DNA of 64,000 nt. It comes from Arcobacteraceae bacterium. Its GTDB lineage: Bacteria > Campylobacterota > Campylobacteria > Campylobacterales > Arcobacteraceae. The stretch covers positions 1 through 64,000 of the forward strand of contig JAGLOP010000011.1 of the NCBI GenBank assembly GCA_023138835.1, given 5' to 3'. A program made the position numbers and the translations under genes. Below the pieces are notes generated by a model that made no database searches, had not been told where the DNA came from, and saw nothing but the letters and a program-made list of their open reading frames with translations. Below, in pieces: positions 26,573-34,497 of the stretch (positions are counted from its first letter, which is position 1; the number at the start of each line of letters is the position of its first letter).

Positions 26573-28294
26573 ATGAGAAAAGAAGATCTTTTAATTTTTA
26601 AAAAGACACTTAATATATTGTATGTTGAAGATGATAGTGGTATTAGAGATGTGATGAATGATATGTTAAATGATATATTCAGTAGTGTTACACTTGCCTT
26701 AAATGGACAAGATGGTTTAGATAAATTTAAGAATAATATTACTAAAGAAGTTAAAGTTTTTGATTTAATATTAAGTGATATTTGTATGCCAAAACTAGAT
26801 GGTATATCAATGAGTCAAAAGATAAGAGAGATTGATCAAGATATACCTATAATATTCTTAACAGCCTTTAGCGATATAGATTATTTTTTAAAATCAATTA
26901 AACTGGGAATTGATGGATATATTATCAAGCCGGTGGAGTACAAAAGCTTTATATCAACTATAAATAAAGTTATTCAAAGATTATATTTAAGAAAACAAAA
27001 TCAAGAATATAAAAATAATTTGGAATCAAAAGTTAAAGAACAGACAATTGAATTAAGATATAAGAATAATGAACTAGAAGTAAGATATTATCATGATTCA
27101 CTTACAGGTTTACAAAATAGATATGCATTGATTAGAGATATTACAAAATACTCAAATCCTAGAATGATGCTTATAGATATAAATAGATTTTCTACAATTA
27201 ATAATATTTACGGCGGTAAAGTTGGTGATAAAGTTTTAATAAATGTTGCTAGAATATTAGATGATTTTAAAGAGGAGGAGTGTATCGCATATAGAGTATC
27301 AGCTGATCAATTTACTTTGGTAAGGGATGTTAAAGATGATATAACTTGTGATCAAGCTGCACAAATGGTATTGGATAAAATAACCAGTGAACCAATTAAA
27401 ATCATAGTTGATGATACAGAAGTAGATATTAATTTAACAGTTACCATTGGTCTTGTAAAAGATATTGAAAATGTAAAATTACTCGAGTATGCAGATATGA
27501 CACTTAAATATGCAAAAAGAACTTATCAGCCATTTGTATTTTATTCTCCTGAATTAAAGATTGAAAAGAATTATCAAAAAGCTTTAGATGCAGTGAATCT
27601 AGTAAAGAATGCTCTGGAAGAGGATACTCTAGTACCGTTTTTTCAGCCAATTGTAAAAGAAGATGAGATAAGTTATGAGTGCTTGGTAAGAATTCTAAGT
27701 GATGGTAAAGTTATATCACCATTTTTCTTTATAGATGAGATAAAACATACTACATATTACACCCAGCTAACTATTACAATGATAAATAAATCATTTGAAT
27801 ATTTTAAGGATAAACTAAATTCGTTTTCAATAAATCTATCTTTTGAAGATATTCTAAACAGCCATATTATTGAACATATAAAACATAAATTAGAAACTAC
27901 AAAAATGAACAATCAACTTATATTAGAGATATTAGAAAGTGAGTCAATTGAAAACTTTGAAATAGTAAAATCATTCATAAATGAGATGAAAAGTTTAGGT
28001 GTAAGAATCGCACTTGATGATTTTGGAAGTGGTTATTCGAATTTTACATATCTTCAAGAACTTAATCCTGACTATTTAAAAATAGATGGTTCGCTTATAA
28101 AAGATATTGATACAAATGACAGATCACATATTATAGTAAAAACAATAGTATCTTTTGCACAAGAATTAGGAATAAAAACTATTGCTGAATTTATACACAA
28201 TGAAGATGTTTATAAAAAAGTGGTTGAACTTAATATTGATGGTCATCAGGGGTATTTTTTAGGGGAACCGAAAGAATCTTTACTGGTAGTTTAA
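26573..28294 (+). CDS. Receiver-GGDEF(degenerate)-EAL protein, likely c-di-GMP phosphodiesterase
   Basis: Paralogue of the protein at 16917. The receiver has VEDD, Asp in ILSDICMP and Lys in IIKPVE. The GGDEF-like domain has VSADQF instead of the catalytic signature. The EAL domain has ECL and the other key residues NLSFED, ILEILE, ALDDFGSGYS, YLKIDGS, AEF and HQGYFLGEP. The starts of both GGDEF-like domains keep LTGL-(E/Q)-NRYAL, so the domain may still bind nucleotide as a regulator. It closes the rightward unit; the convergent kinase gene ends 16 bases on. Confidence 0.9.
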   Translation: MRKEDLLIFKKTLNILYVEDDSGIRDVMNDMLNDIFSSVTLALNGQDGLDKFKNNITKEVKVFDLILSDICMPKLDGISMSQKIREIDQDIPIIFLTAFSDIDYFLKSIKLGIDGYIIKPVEYKSFISTINKVIQRLYLRKQNQEYKNNLESKVKEQTIELRYKNNELEVRYYHDSLTGLQNRYALIRDITKYSNPRMMLIDINRFSTINNIYGGKVGDKVLINVARILDDFKEEECIAYRVSADQFTLVRDVKDDITCDQAAQMVLDKITSEPIKIIVDDTEVDINLTVTIGLVKDIENVKLLEYADMTLKYAKRTYQPFVFYSPELKIEKNYQKALDAVNLVKNALEEDTLVPFFQPIVKEDEISYECLVRILSDGKVISPFFFIDEIKHTTYYTQLTITMINKSFEYFKDKLNSFSINLSFEDILNSHIIEHIKHKLETTKMNNQLILEILESESIENFEIVKSFINEMKSLGVRIALDDFGSGYSNFTYLQELNPDYLKIDGSLIKDIDTNDRSHIIVKTIVSFAQELGIKTIAEFIHNEDVYKKVVELNIDGHQGYFLGEPKESLLVV

Positions 28295-28310
28295 TCTATA
28301 AAAGTTAATT

Positions 28311-30644
28311 TTAACATTTCCAAAAAGATTCTAAAATCTCAATTAATTTTTGTTTATCTAAGGGTTTGGTCATATACTCATTCATACCTGCTTCTATAAA
28401 TTTTTCTCTATCTCCTTTTAATGCATTTGCTGTTAAAGCTATGACTGGGGTATGCATTAAGTTATTTTCTTTTTCATACTCTATAATATATTTAGCAGCT
28501 CTAATACCATTCATATTTGGCATATTTTCATCCATTAGGATTGCATCATATTTATTGGTCTTATAAATCTCTATTGCTTCAACTCCATCATTTGCAATAT
28601 CAAAATCTAAATTCATTTTTTTCAATATAACTTTCATAAACATTTGGTTTGATTTATTGTCTTCTACTAGAAGTATCTTTTTATTTTTAAAATTTATATC
28701 TTTTTGATCAGCTTCTATTGTTTTTATCTTTTTACCTATTGTAACAGGGATTGAAAAATAAAATTCACTCCCTTTTCCTAATTCACTTTTTACCTTTAAT
28801 TCTCCACCTAGAAGTTTAACTAATTCTTTACTAATAGTTAATCCTAAGCCCGTTCCACCATACTTTCTAGTAGTTGAACTATCCTCTTGACTGAATAATT
28901 CAAAGATATGTGTAAGTTTATCTTTCGCTATACCTATTCCCTCATCTTTTACAGATATGTTTAATAATTCTTCCTTGTATCCTATGTCTACAAATATATT
29001 TTTGCCATCCTTTGTAAATTTAACCGCATTACTTATTAAATTTGAGACTATTTGTTTTATTCTGAGTGGGTCTGTGTTGATATATTGAGGTAAATTATCA
29101 TCAAAATTTAATGATAGAGAGATGTTTTTTTGCGAACATTTTGCTTCAAAAAGATAAGTTATTATTTCTAACTCTTTTTTTGTATTAAAATCAATTTTGT
29201 CAATATTTAATTTTCCACTTTCTATTTTAGAAAAATCTAAAATATCTTCTATAATTTGTATAAGATTTTTGCTTGAATCATCAATTATTTCTACATATTG
29301 CATAGATTTTCTACCGTGACTCTCCTCTTTTAATATATCTATAAAACCAACTATTGCATTAAGAGGTGTTCTTATTTCATGAGACATATTTGCTAAAAAT
29401 TCACCTTTTGCTTTTATTGCTATATTAACAATTTTATTTTTCTCTTTAAGTTCTCTTGCTTTATCTTCTAGTTTCTTATTTATATTTTGTATCGTTGTTG
29501 TAATTTTCTTAGTAAAATAATAAGATGCAGTTATAGAAATTAACAATGCAATTATAGCAATTATTATAGATTCTATAATTTTAGTTTTAATATCCTTATC
29601 AATAAGTGTCTCTTTTTGTTTAATGAATTCTTCTAACTCATCAAAATAAAATCCAGAAGCAATTACCCAATTCCAGGGTTTGTAGTGATAAAAGTATGCT
29701 ATTTTTTTACCTTCTTCATTGCTATTTGGTTTTTTATACCAATATTCAATAAAAGATTGCCCATCTTTTATTAGTTCATCTATCCATAGTTTATTTATAT
29801 AAGTACCTTTTATATCTTTAGTTTCATCAGATATATATTGACCAACCATTTTTGGAATATTAGGCATTACAATCATTTTTGCTAATTTATTTCCCCCTGT
29901 GGGATTAAATTCATCCATCATTAAAATATAACTTTTTAAATCTTTTTGTATTGTATTTAATCTATCTGCTGTATATTGTTTTATTATTTTTTCATTATCT
30001 TCTAAATATTCACCTGTACCAATAATCCAATTAAATTCTTCAAATTTACTAATGTATACAAGTTTTTTAAATTGTTTATTTGGATATGCAGGTTTTTCAA
30101 AAAATAGTTCTTGGTAAGAGCTTTTTTTATTTTTTAATAGTTCTAGTTTTGTTTTGAAAGTATAAATGCCTTTTTTATTTTTATAATTTAAAAAACTTTT
30201 ACCTTTAAAATTTCTGATATTATGAACCAAGGCTACACCCGTTTTCATATCATAAAGGAAATAATAATTATTTTTTCCTATCTCGTTTTGACTTTTTACT
30301 AATCTTAATAGTATTTCTTTAAGTTCTTTTTTTGTTTTGGTATTTTGATTGTATTTGTATTGTGCATCTAATGTTTTAATAAGAGAGTCAACTCTATTTT
30401 TTATTTTTGACTTTAAATTCTTTTGGTTATTTGATTTTAAGTATTCTATATCTGCTACTGCTTCATGTACTTTTGTTTTTATTTTTAGCTTATTTTGTTC
30501 TATAAACTCTTTCGTTGCGTTATCAATATTTATTTTTTTATATTTATATAAATCTGTTATATTAAATAATGTTATAGTAAATATTGTTAATATAATAATT
30601 ATTATGGGAGTAAGTAGTGACTTTAAATATATTTTTTTATTCAT
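28311..30644 (-). CDS. Hybrid histidine kinase with two Cache modules and a C-terminal receiver
   Basis: A 777-residue protein with membrane helices near 8-28 and 345-367. The periplasmic part holds two Cache_2-type repeats, each with its hallmark (FNWIIGTGEYLED near 225 and WNWVIASGFYFDE near 328). The kinase core is of a different class from its neighbours: MSHEIRTPLNAI (His422), NLISNAVKFT, DEGIGIA, GTGLGLTI. A C-terminal receiver (about 655-777) has VEDN, Asp in ILMDENMP, Thr in ALTANA and Lys in TKPLD. It thus looks like a BarA-type hybrid that came from a different lineage. It is transcribed leftward from the 250-base region upstream. Confidence 0.92.
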   Translation of the reverse strand: MNKKIYLKSLLTPIIIIILTIFTITLFNITDLYKYKKINIDNATKEFIEQNKLKIKTKVHEAVADIEYLKSNNQKNLKSKIKNRVDSLIKTLDAQYKYNQNTKTKKELKEILLRLVKSQNEIGKNNYYFLYDMKTGVALVHNIRNFKGKSFLNYKNKKGIYTFKTKLELLKNKKSSYQELFFEKPAYPNKQFKKLVYISKFEEFNWIIGTGEYLEDNEKIIKQYTADRLNTIQKDLKSYILMMDEFNPTGGNKLAKMIVMPNIPKMVGQYISDETKDIKGTYINKLWIDELIKDGQSFIEYWYKKPNSNEEGKKIAYFYHYKPWNWVIASGFYFDELEEFIKQKETLIDKDIKTKIIESIIIAIIALLISITASYYFTKKITTTIQNINKKLEDKARELKEKNKIVNIAIKAKGEFLANMSHEIRTPLNAIVGFIDILKEESHGRKSMQYVEIIDDSSKNLIQIIEDILDFSKIESGKLNIDKIDFNTKKELEIITYLFEAKCSQKNISLSLNFDDNLPQYINTDPLRIKQIVSNLISNAVKFTKDGKNIFVDIGYKEELLNISVKDEGIGIAKDKLTHIFELFSQEDSSTTRKYGGTGLGLTISKELVKLLGGELKVKSELGKGSEFYFSIPVTIGKKIKTIEADQKDINFKNKKILLVEDNKSNQMFMKVILKKMNLDFDIANDGVEAIEIYKTNKYDAILMDENMPNMNGIRAAKYIIEYEKENNLMHTPVIALTANALKGDREKFIEAGMNEYMTKPLDKQKLIEILESFWKC

Positions 30645-30896
30645 TTTATTCCTTGGTTTTAAAAATATATCATATTTTGCCTTGTCTTAAATAAATTTCT
30701 AAATTTCTATATTTTTAAATTAAGATATGTTCAAAAGTGTCACTATACTATACTACTAATTATCAAGACAACTTTATAAAAATTTATTCTATAATTGTAT
30801 TTATATAGTTTTATTTTGATAATTGTCACAAGACAAAGCTTAAATAACTATATTTCTAGTAGAGAATTAAAATTAAAATTAATGAGAAAATAAAAT
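30645..30896. other. Divergent intergenic region, AT-rich
   Basis: This region of 252 bases separates the leftward hybrid kinase and the rightward DUF188 gene. It is AT-rich with AGTGTCACTATACTATACTA near 30736-30755 and ATTGTCACAAGACAA near 30823-30837, which recall half-sites of the direct-repeat boxes but lack the 11-base partner. I see no gene or terminator. Confidence 0.4.
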
Positions 30897-31343
30897 ATGA
30901 AACTATATATAGATGGTGATGCTTTACCAAATCTACTAAAACCAATATTATTAAGAGCAATTGATAAGCAAAATATATCTACATATGTAGTATCAAATAA
31001 AAAAATATCAATAGGAAAATCATCAAATATAATTTACATCATAGTTGAAGCTGGAGCAGATGAAGCTGATAATAAAATTATAGAGATGCTGGAGCCATCT
31101 GATTTGGTAATAACTGCTGATATCCCATTAGCCGATAGAACAATAACAGTAAATGCTCATGCGATAGATCATAGAGGTGAACTATATACGAGAGATAACA
31201 TAAAACACTACCTTGCAATGAGAGATTTAATGCAAAGCATAAGAGATAGTGGAGAAGTTACAAAAGGACCGGCACCTTTTAGTCAAAAAGACACACAAAA
31301 CTTTGCAAACTCGTTTAATAAATTTTTACAAAGTATAAAATAA
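30897..31343 (+). CDS. YaiI/YqxD family (DUF188) protein
   Basis: The protein opens with LYIDGDALPN, matching the DGDACP-type start of this family of small proteins with a PIN/NYN-like nuclease fold. Further family marks are VEAGADEADNKI near 56, LVITADIPLADR near 77, DHRGELYTRDNI near 98 and the C-terminal KGPAPFSQKDTQNFANSF. At 148 residues the length is typical. The Asp residues in DGDA, DEAD and ADIPLAD would form the acidic site; its substrate is not known. The next gene begins 7 bases on. Confidence 0.92.
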   Translation: MKLYIDGDALPNLLKPILLRAIDKQNISTYVVSNKKISIGKSSNIIYIIVEAGADEADNKIIEMLEPSDLVITADIPLADRTITVNAHAIDHRGELYTRDNIKHYLAMRDLMQSIRDSGEVTKGPAPFSQKDTQNFANSFNKFLQSIK

Positions 31344-31349
31344 ATAAGT

Positions 31350-32060
31350 ATGTCACAAATATACTATATTACAAAAGAAAATATAGAAGATAAAAATATA
31401 CTTTTTAATGTAATATATTCAAATAAAGAGATAAACTATTATTATAGTGATGATTTTAGCTGTGAATTTTATATACAACTTGCACGAGCTGGTTTCATAA
31501 GTGTATCATACACTGAAGATGATGTACAATATTTATTACCAGAGATGCAGTTTGAATATGCTGTTTTAGAATTTAAAGATTTACATATATCACAAAAAGT
31601 AAAGAAACTTTTAAAGCAAAAAGATTTATATAGCTTTTCTATAAACAAAGATTTTGAAGGAGTTTTAAAACAAATAGAGTTCTATCATCAAGATAATTGG
31701 ATGGATAAAGATTATTTAAAACTTATAAAAGAATTGAAACATTACAAAGATACTAAAGCTGATTTTGAGATTATGTGCTGTGAACTGATTTGTAAAGAAA
31801 CAAATGAAATAGTAGCGGGTGAAATAGGATATAAAATAAACTCAACATATACCAGTCTTAGTGGATTTAATATAAAAGAAAAAAGATATAATAATTGGGG
31901 AAAACTACAAATGACATTATTAGCACAATATTTAGATAAAAATAATTATAGCTTTTGGAATCTTGGTCATCCATATATGCAATATAAAATAGATTTAGGT
32001 GCCAAAATCTTATCCAGAAATGATTTCTTAATAAAATGGATCAAAGAGATAAACATATGA
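31350..32060 (+). CDS. Leucyl/phenylalanyl-tRNA-protein transferase (Aat)-like protein
   Basis: The order of features follows Aat: DDFSCEFYIQLARAGFISV near 32-50 (Aat: F-P-x2-A-x3-G-L), YSFSINKDFEGVLKQI near 92, a QDNWM followed by YLKLIKELKHY (Aat: W-I ... Y-x-x-L-H), an E-(L/I)-x-C strand, a G-x-(I/L)-G core, then QMTLLAQYLDKNNY and LGAKILSRNDFL at the end (Aat: HL-x-S-L-G-A-x-x-x-x-R-x-x-F). It lacks Aat's usual GYFPMAD start and the SMFS motif is LSGFN. It may add amino acids to N termini or be a divergent member with another acceptor. The assignment is from remembered family patterns. Confidence 0.6.
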   Translation: MSQIYYITKENIEDKNILFNVIYSNKEINYYYSDDFSCEFYIQLARAGFISVSYTEDDVQYLLPEMQFEYAVLEFKDLHISQKVKKLLKQKDLYSFSINKDFEGVLKQIEFYHQDNWMDKDYLKLIKELKHYKDTKADFEIMCCELICKETNEIVAGEIGYKINSTYTSLSGFNIKEKRYNNWGKLQMTLLAQYLDKNNYSFWNLGHPYMQYKIDLGAKILSRNDFLIKWIKEINI

Positions 32061-32206
32061 TAAGCTAGACTTAACTATTACAAGGATTATAGACTTAATG
32101 AAAGATATGTAGTAATATATAGTATTATTGGCAATTAAATGACAATCAAAATTATAAAATTAATTAAATAACTGCTAAGATTAAATTAGGCACCCAAATT
32201 TTTCAT

Positions 32207-33508
32207 GAGAGTGTAAAAACAACTGTGTAAATCCAAAAATATGATTATTTGATAAAATATCAAATATGAAAAATATTAAGGATTTACATAATGAATTTAT
32301 TAAATACAGAAGAATTAAAAAAACAAATAGCTAACGGAACATTTACAGGATTAGATGATATTACCAATGAGTTTAAAAATATACTTAAAGAGGTAATACA
32401 AACAGCATCTCAGGAAGAACTAACCTCACACTTAGGTTATGATAAGCATCAAGAATCAACTAACTCAAATAATCGCAATGGATACAATAATAAAACAATA
32501 AAATCTAAGTATGGAAATATTGATGTATCTATTCCCAGAGATAGAGAATCTAGCTTTGAACCACAATTAGTAAAGAAACGAGAAATACTGCTAGATGGTA
32601 GTGAAGATTTAATATTATCACTTTATACCAAGGGAATGAGTGTAAGAGATATACAGCTTCATCTTGATGATCTGTATGGCTATGAGTTGTCAGCTCAAAC
32701 AATTTCAAATATTACTGAAAAGATTATAGAAAAAGCCAATGAATGGCAAAGCCGTCCATTAGATTCTATTTATCCAATTATATTTATGGATGCAACAGTA
32801 TTAAAAATTAGAGTAGATAGGGTAGTTAAAAATATAGCTGCATATATAATGCTAGGAGTTACATTAGAAGGTAAAAAAGAAATAATTGGTATTTGGATAG
32901 GAGAAAATGAAACTTCTAAATACTGGCTAACAGTTTTAAATGATATTCAAAAAAGAGGTATTCAAGATGTACTTATCTTTGCAATAGATGGTCTAAATGG
33001 TTTTAATGAAGCTATTAAAGCAGTTTATCCTAAAGCAGAGATACAAAGATGTATAGTTCATCAAATTAGAAGTTCTCTTAGATTTGTATCTTGGAAAGAT
33101 AGAAAAGCTGTAGCTAAAGATTTAAAATCGGTTTATACTGCACTGAGTGAGGAAGATGGTCAATTTGCACTTACAGAATTTAATGACATATGGGGTAAAA
33201 AATATCCTAATATTACTATATCTTGGACTAATCACTGGAATGAATTGGCTACTTTTTTTAAATATCCACAATCAGTTAGAACATTAATTTATACAACAAA
33301 CCCAATTGAATCTTTAAATGCAACCATAAAAAGAAAGACAAAATCTAAAGGCTCATTTCCAACTATTGAATCTGCTTTTAAATTATTATATCTATCAATT
33401 CAGCAACAACAATTAAAATGGGAGGCAATCAGAGTAAGAGGTTGGAGTGAAATTTATCCTCAACTTAGTATATTTTTCAGTGAAATTATGTCAAAATATA
33501 TTAAGTAA
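32207..33508 (+). mobile_element. IS256-family element, left end recognisable, right end missing
   Basis: The left terminal inverted repeat lies at 32207-32234 (it begins GAGAGTGTAAAAACAACTG and ends GTGTAAATCC). It matches at 23 of 28 positions the reverse complement of a repeat at 36897-36924, which lies behind a second, broken transposase tail. Downstream of the intact transposase no such repeat is found within 120 bases; homology to the remnant stops a few bases after the stop codon. The right end therefore seems to have been replaced or lost. Confidence 0.65.
32291..33508 (+). CDS. IS256-family (Mutator) DDE transposase
   Basis: A full-length 405-residue transposase. Typical blocks are NRNGYNNKTIKSKYG near 57, PRDRESSFEPQLVKKR near 78, SLYTKGMSVRDIQ near 109, then the catalytic acids: Asp in IFMDATVLK (about 169), Asp in FAIDGLNGF (about 232) and Glu in TNPIESLN (about 340). 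The zinc-independent QRCIVHQIR motif near 255 is also present. The frame is intact and preceded by AAGGATTTACATA, so it could be active, although the element lacks a visible right end. It sits between the Aat-like gene and an EF-hand gene. Confidence 0.95.
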   Translation: MNLLNTEELKKQIANGTFTGLDDITNEFKNILKEVIQTASQEELTSHLGYDKHQESTNSNNRNGYNNKTIKSKYGNIDVSIPRDRESSFEPQLVKKREILLDGSEDLILSLYTKGMSVRDIQLHLDDLYGYELSAQTISNITEKIIEKANEWQSRPLDSIYPIIFMDATVLKIRVDRVVKNIAAYIMLGVTLEGKKEIIGIWIGENETSKYWLTVLNDIQKRGIQDVLIFAIDGLNGFNEAIKAVYPKAEIQRCIVHQIRSSLRFVSWKDRKAVAKDLKSVYTALSEEDGQFALTEFNDIWGKKYPNITISWTNHWNELATFFKYPQSVRTLIYTTNPIESLNATIKRKTKSKGSFPTIESAFKLLYLSIQQQQLKWEAIRVRGWSEIYPQLSIFFSEIMSKYIK

Positions 33509-33517
33509 TTTGAGGGT

Positions 33518-33560
33518 AACTGGTAAATTTGAGCAGCTTACTTTACAAGTTCTACCAGTT
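33518..33560. repeat. Inverted repeat just after the transposase
   Basis: AACTGGTA at 33518-33525 and TACCAGTT at 33553-33560 form a perfect 8-base inverted repeat around 27 bases; the arms can be lengthened with GGT/ACC and a bulge. It lies where the transposon end should be and is not the IS repeat. It may be a scar or another small element. Confidence 0.5.
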
Positions 33561-33571
33561 GTCACCTTAAA

Positions 33572-33600
33572 AAGGAGGAGTGAGTATTGCACTCCTCTTT
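33572..33600 (+). terminator. Probable Rho-independent terminator
   Basis: GAGGAGTG (33575-33582), a 7-base loop and CACTCCTC (33590-33597) followed by TTTGC. The short T run makes it a moderate terminator. It could end the transposase transcript or, read leftward, the EF-hand gene. Confidence 0.55.
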
Positions 33601-33629
33601 GCTAAAGTGATATTACATTTTATTTTTCA

Positions 33630-34289
33630 CTATCTTTTTTTCAATTGATTTGTAAGAAACTCATCTTTACTTACTTTTCCATCATTATTTGTATCAATAT
33701 TAGAAAATGATGTTGAGTTACCACTATATCTTAACATTTTACCCTGTTGAGCATTTTGTAACATCCTTTTATTTCTAGCTTTATTCATTTCTTTTTCAGT
33801 TAGATGTCCATCGTTATTTAGATCAAAGTTCTCAAAAGTTGGCATATTTCGTTGCATACTTTGTCTACTGCCTCTTTGACCTTTATTTATGCGACCTTGC
33901 TGTGTACCTTGCATTCCGCCTTTTTGACCTTTGTTCATACGACCTTTTTTTGAACCTTTATTTGTACGATTTTTTTGCATCTGTGTATTTTGACCTTCTA
34001 ATAATTCCAATTTAGTTAGCTTACCATCATCATTAGAATCAAATAAACCAAACGCAGGAGCATTTCCTGCTTTTCTCATTGCTTTACCCTGATTTGCTTT
34101 TATAGACATTCTTTTTGCTCTGGTATCATAAAATTCATTTTCACTTACAAAACCATCTTTGTTTGTATCATATATACTAAAAGATATAGGTCCTTTTTGA
34201 GATAGTTCAGCACCATTTGCCAAACTTCCTAACAAACATAAAGTTCCAACTGTTAAAGTTGTCGTTTTAATTAATCTTTGTACTTTCAT
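33630..34289 (-). CDS. Secreted EF-hand calcium-binding protein with Gly/Lys/Gln-rich repeats
   Basis: The 219-residue protein has an N-terminal signal peptide (LCLLGSLANGAEL, cleavage near 26). Four EF-hand calcium loops are visible: DTNKDGFVSENEF near 39, DSNDDGKLTKLEL near 79, DLNNDGHLTEKEM near 154 and DTNNDGKVSKDEF near 199. Between the second and third lies a basic low-complexity run of about 45 residues made from GRMNKGQKGG-like units. It should bind calcium in the periplasm or outside the cell. AAGGAGAATATT precedes the ATG. It lies beside two chemoreceptors within the stretch bounded by IS256 pieces. Confidence 0.9.
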   Translation of the reverse strand: MKVQRLIKTTTLTVGTLCLLGSLANGAELSQKGPISFSIYDTNKDGFVSENEFYDTRAKRMSIKANQGKAMRKAGNAPAFGLFDSNDDGKLTKLELLEGQNTQMQKNRTNKGSKKGRMNKGQKGGMQGTQQGRINKGQRGSRQSMQRNMPTFENFDLNNDGHLTEKEMNKARNKRMLQNAQQGKMLRYSGNSTSFSNIDTNNDGKVSKDEFLTNQLKKR

Positions 34290-34497
34290 AATATTCTCCT
34301 TATGAATTTTTATTTTTCCTTCAGTATCACTTCTTTGTTAATAAAATTGTATACCATGATTGTTAATGAAATATTAATAAGATTTATAATTACTATTAGT
34401 AGCATAGATATAATATAACTGTAATAATAATGCCACCTACATGAATAATTAAATAAGAAAGTAGTACAATAAGACAATAAAAATCAAGGGAGTGTTA

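Noticed and set aside
34492-34497. GTG start of the CZB chemoreceptor
   Set aside because: AAGGGA directly adjoins it; spacing is right only for ATG 34498.
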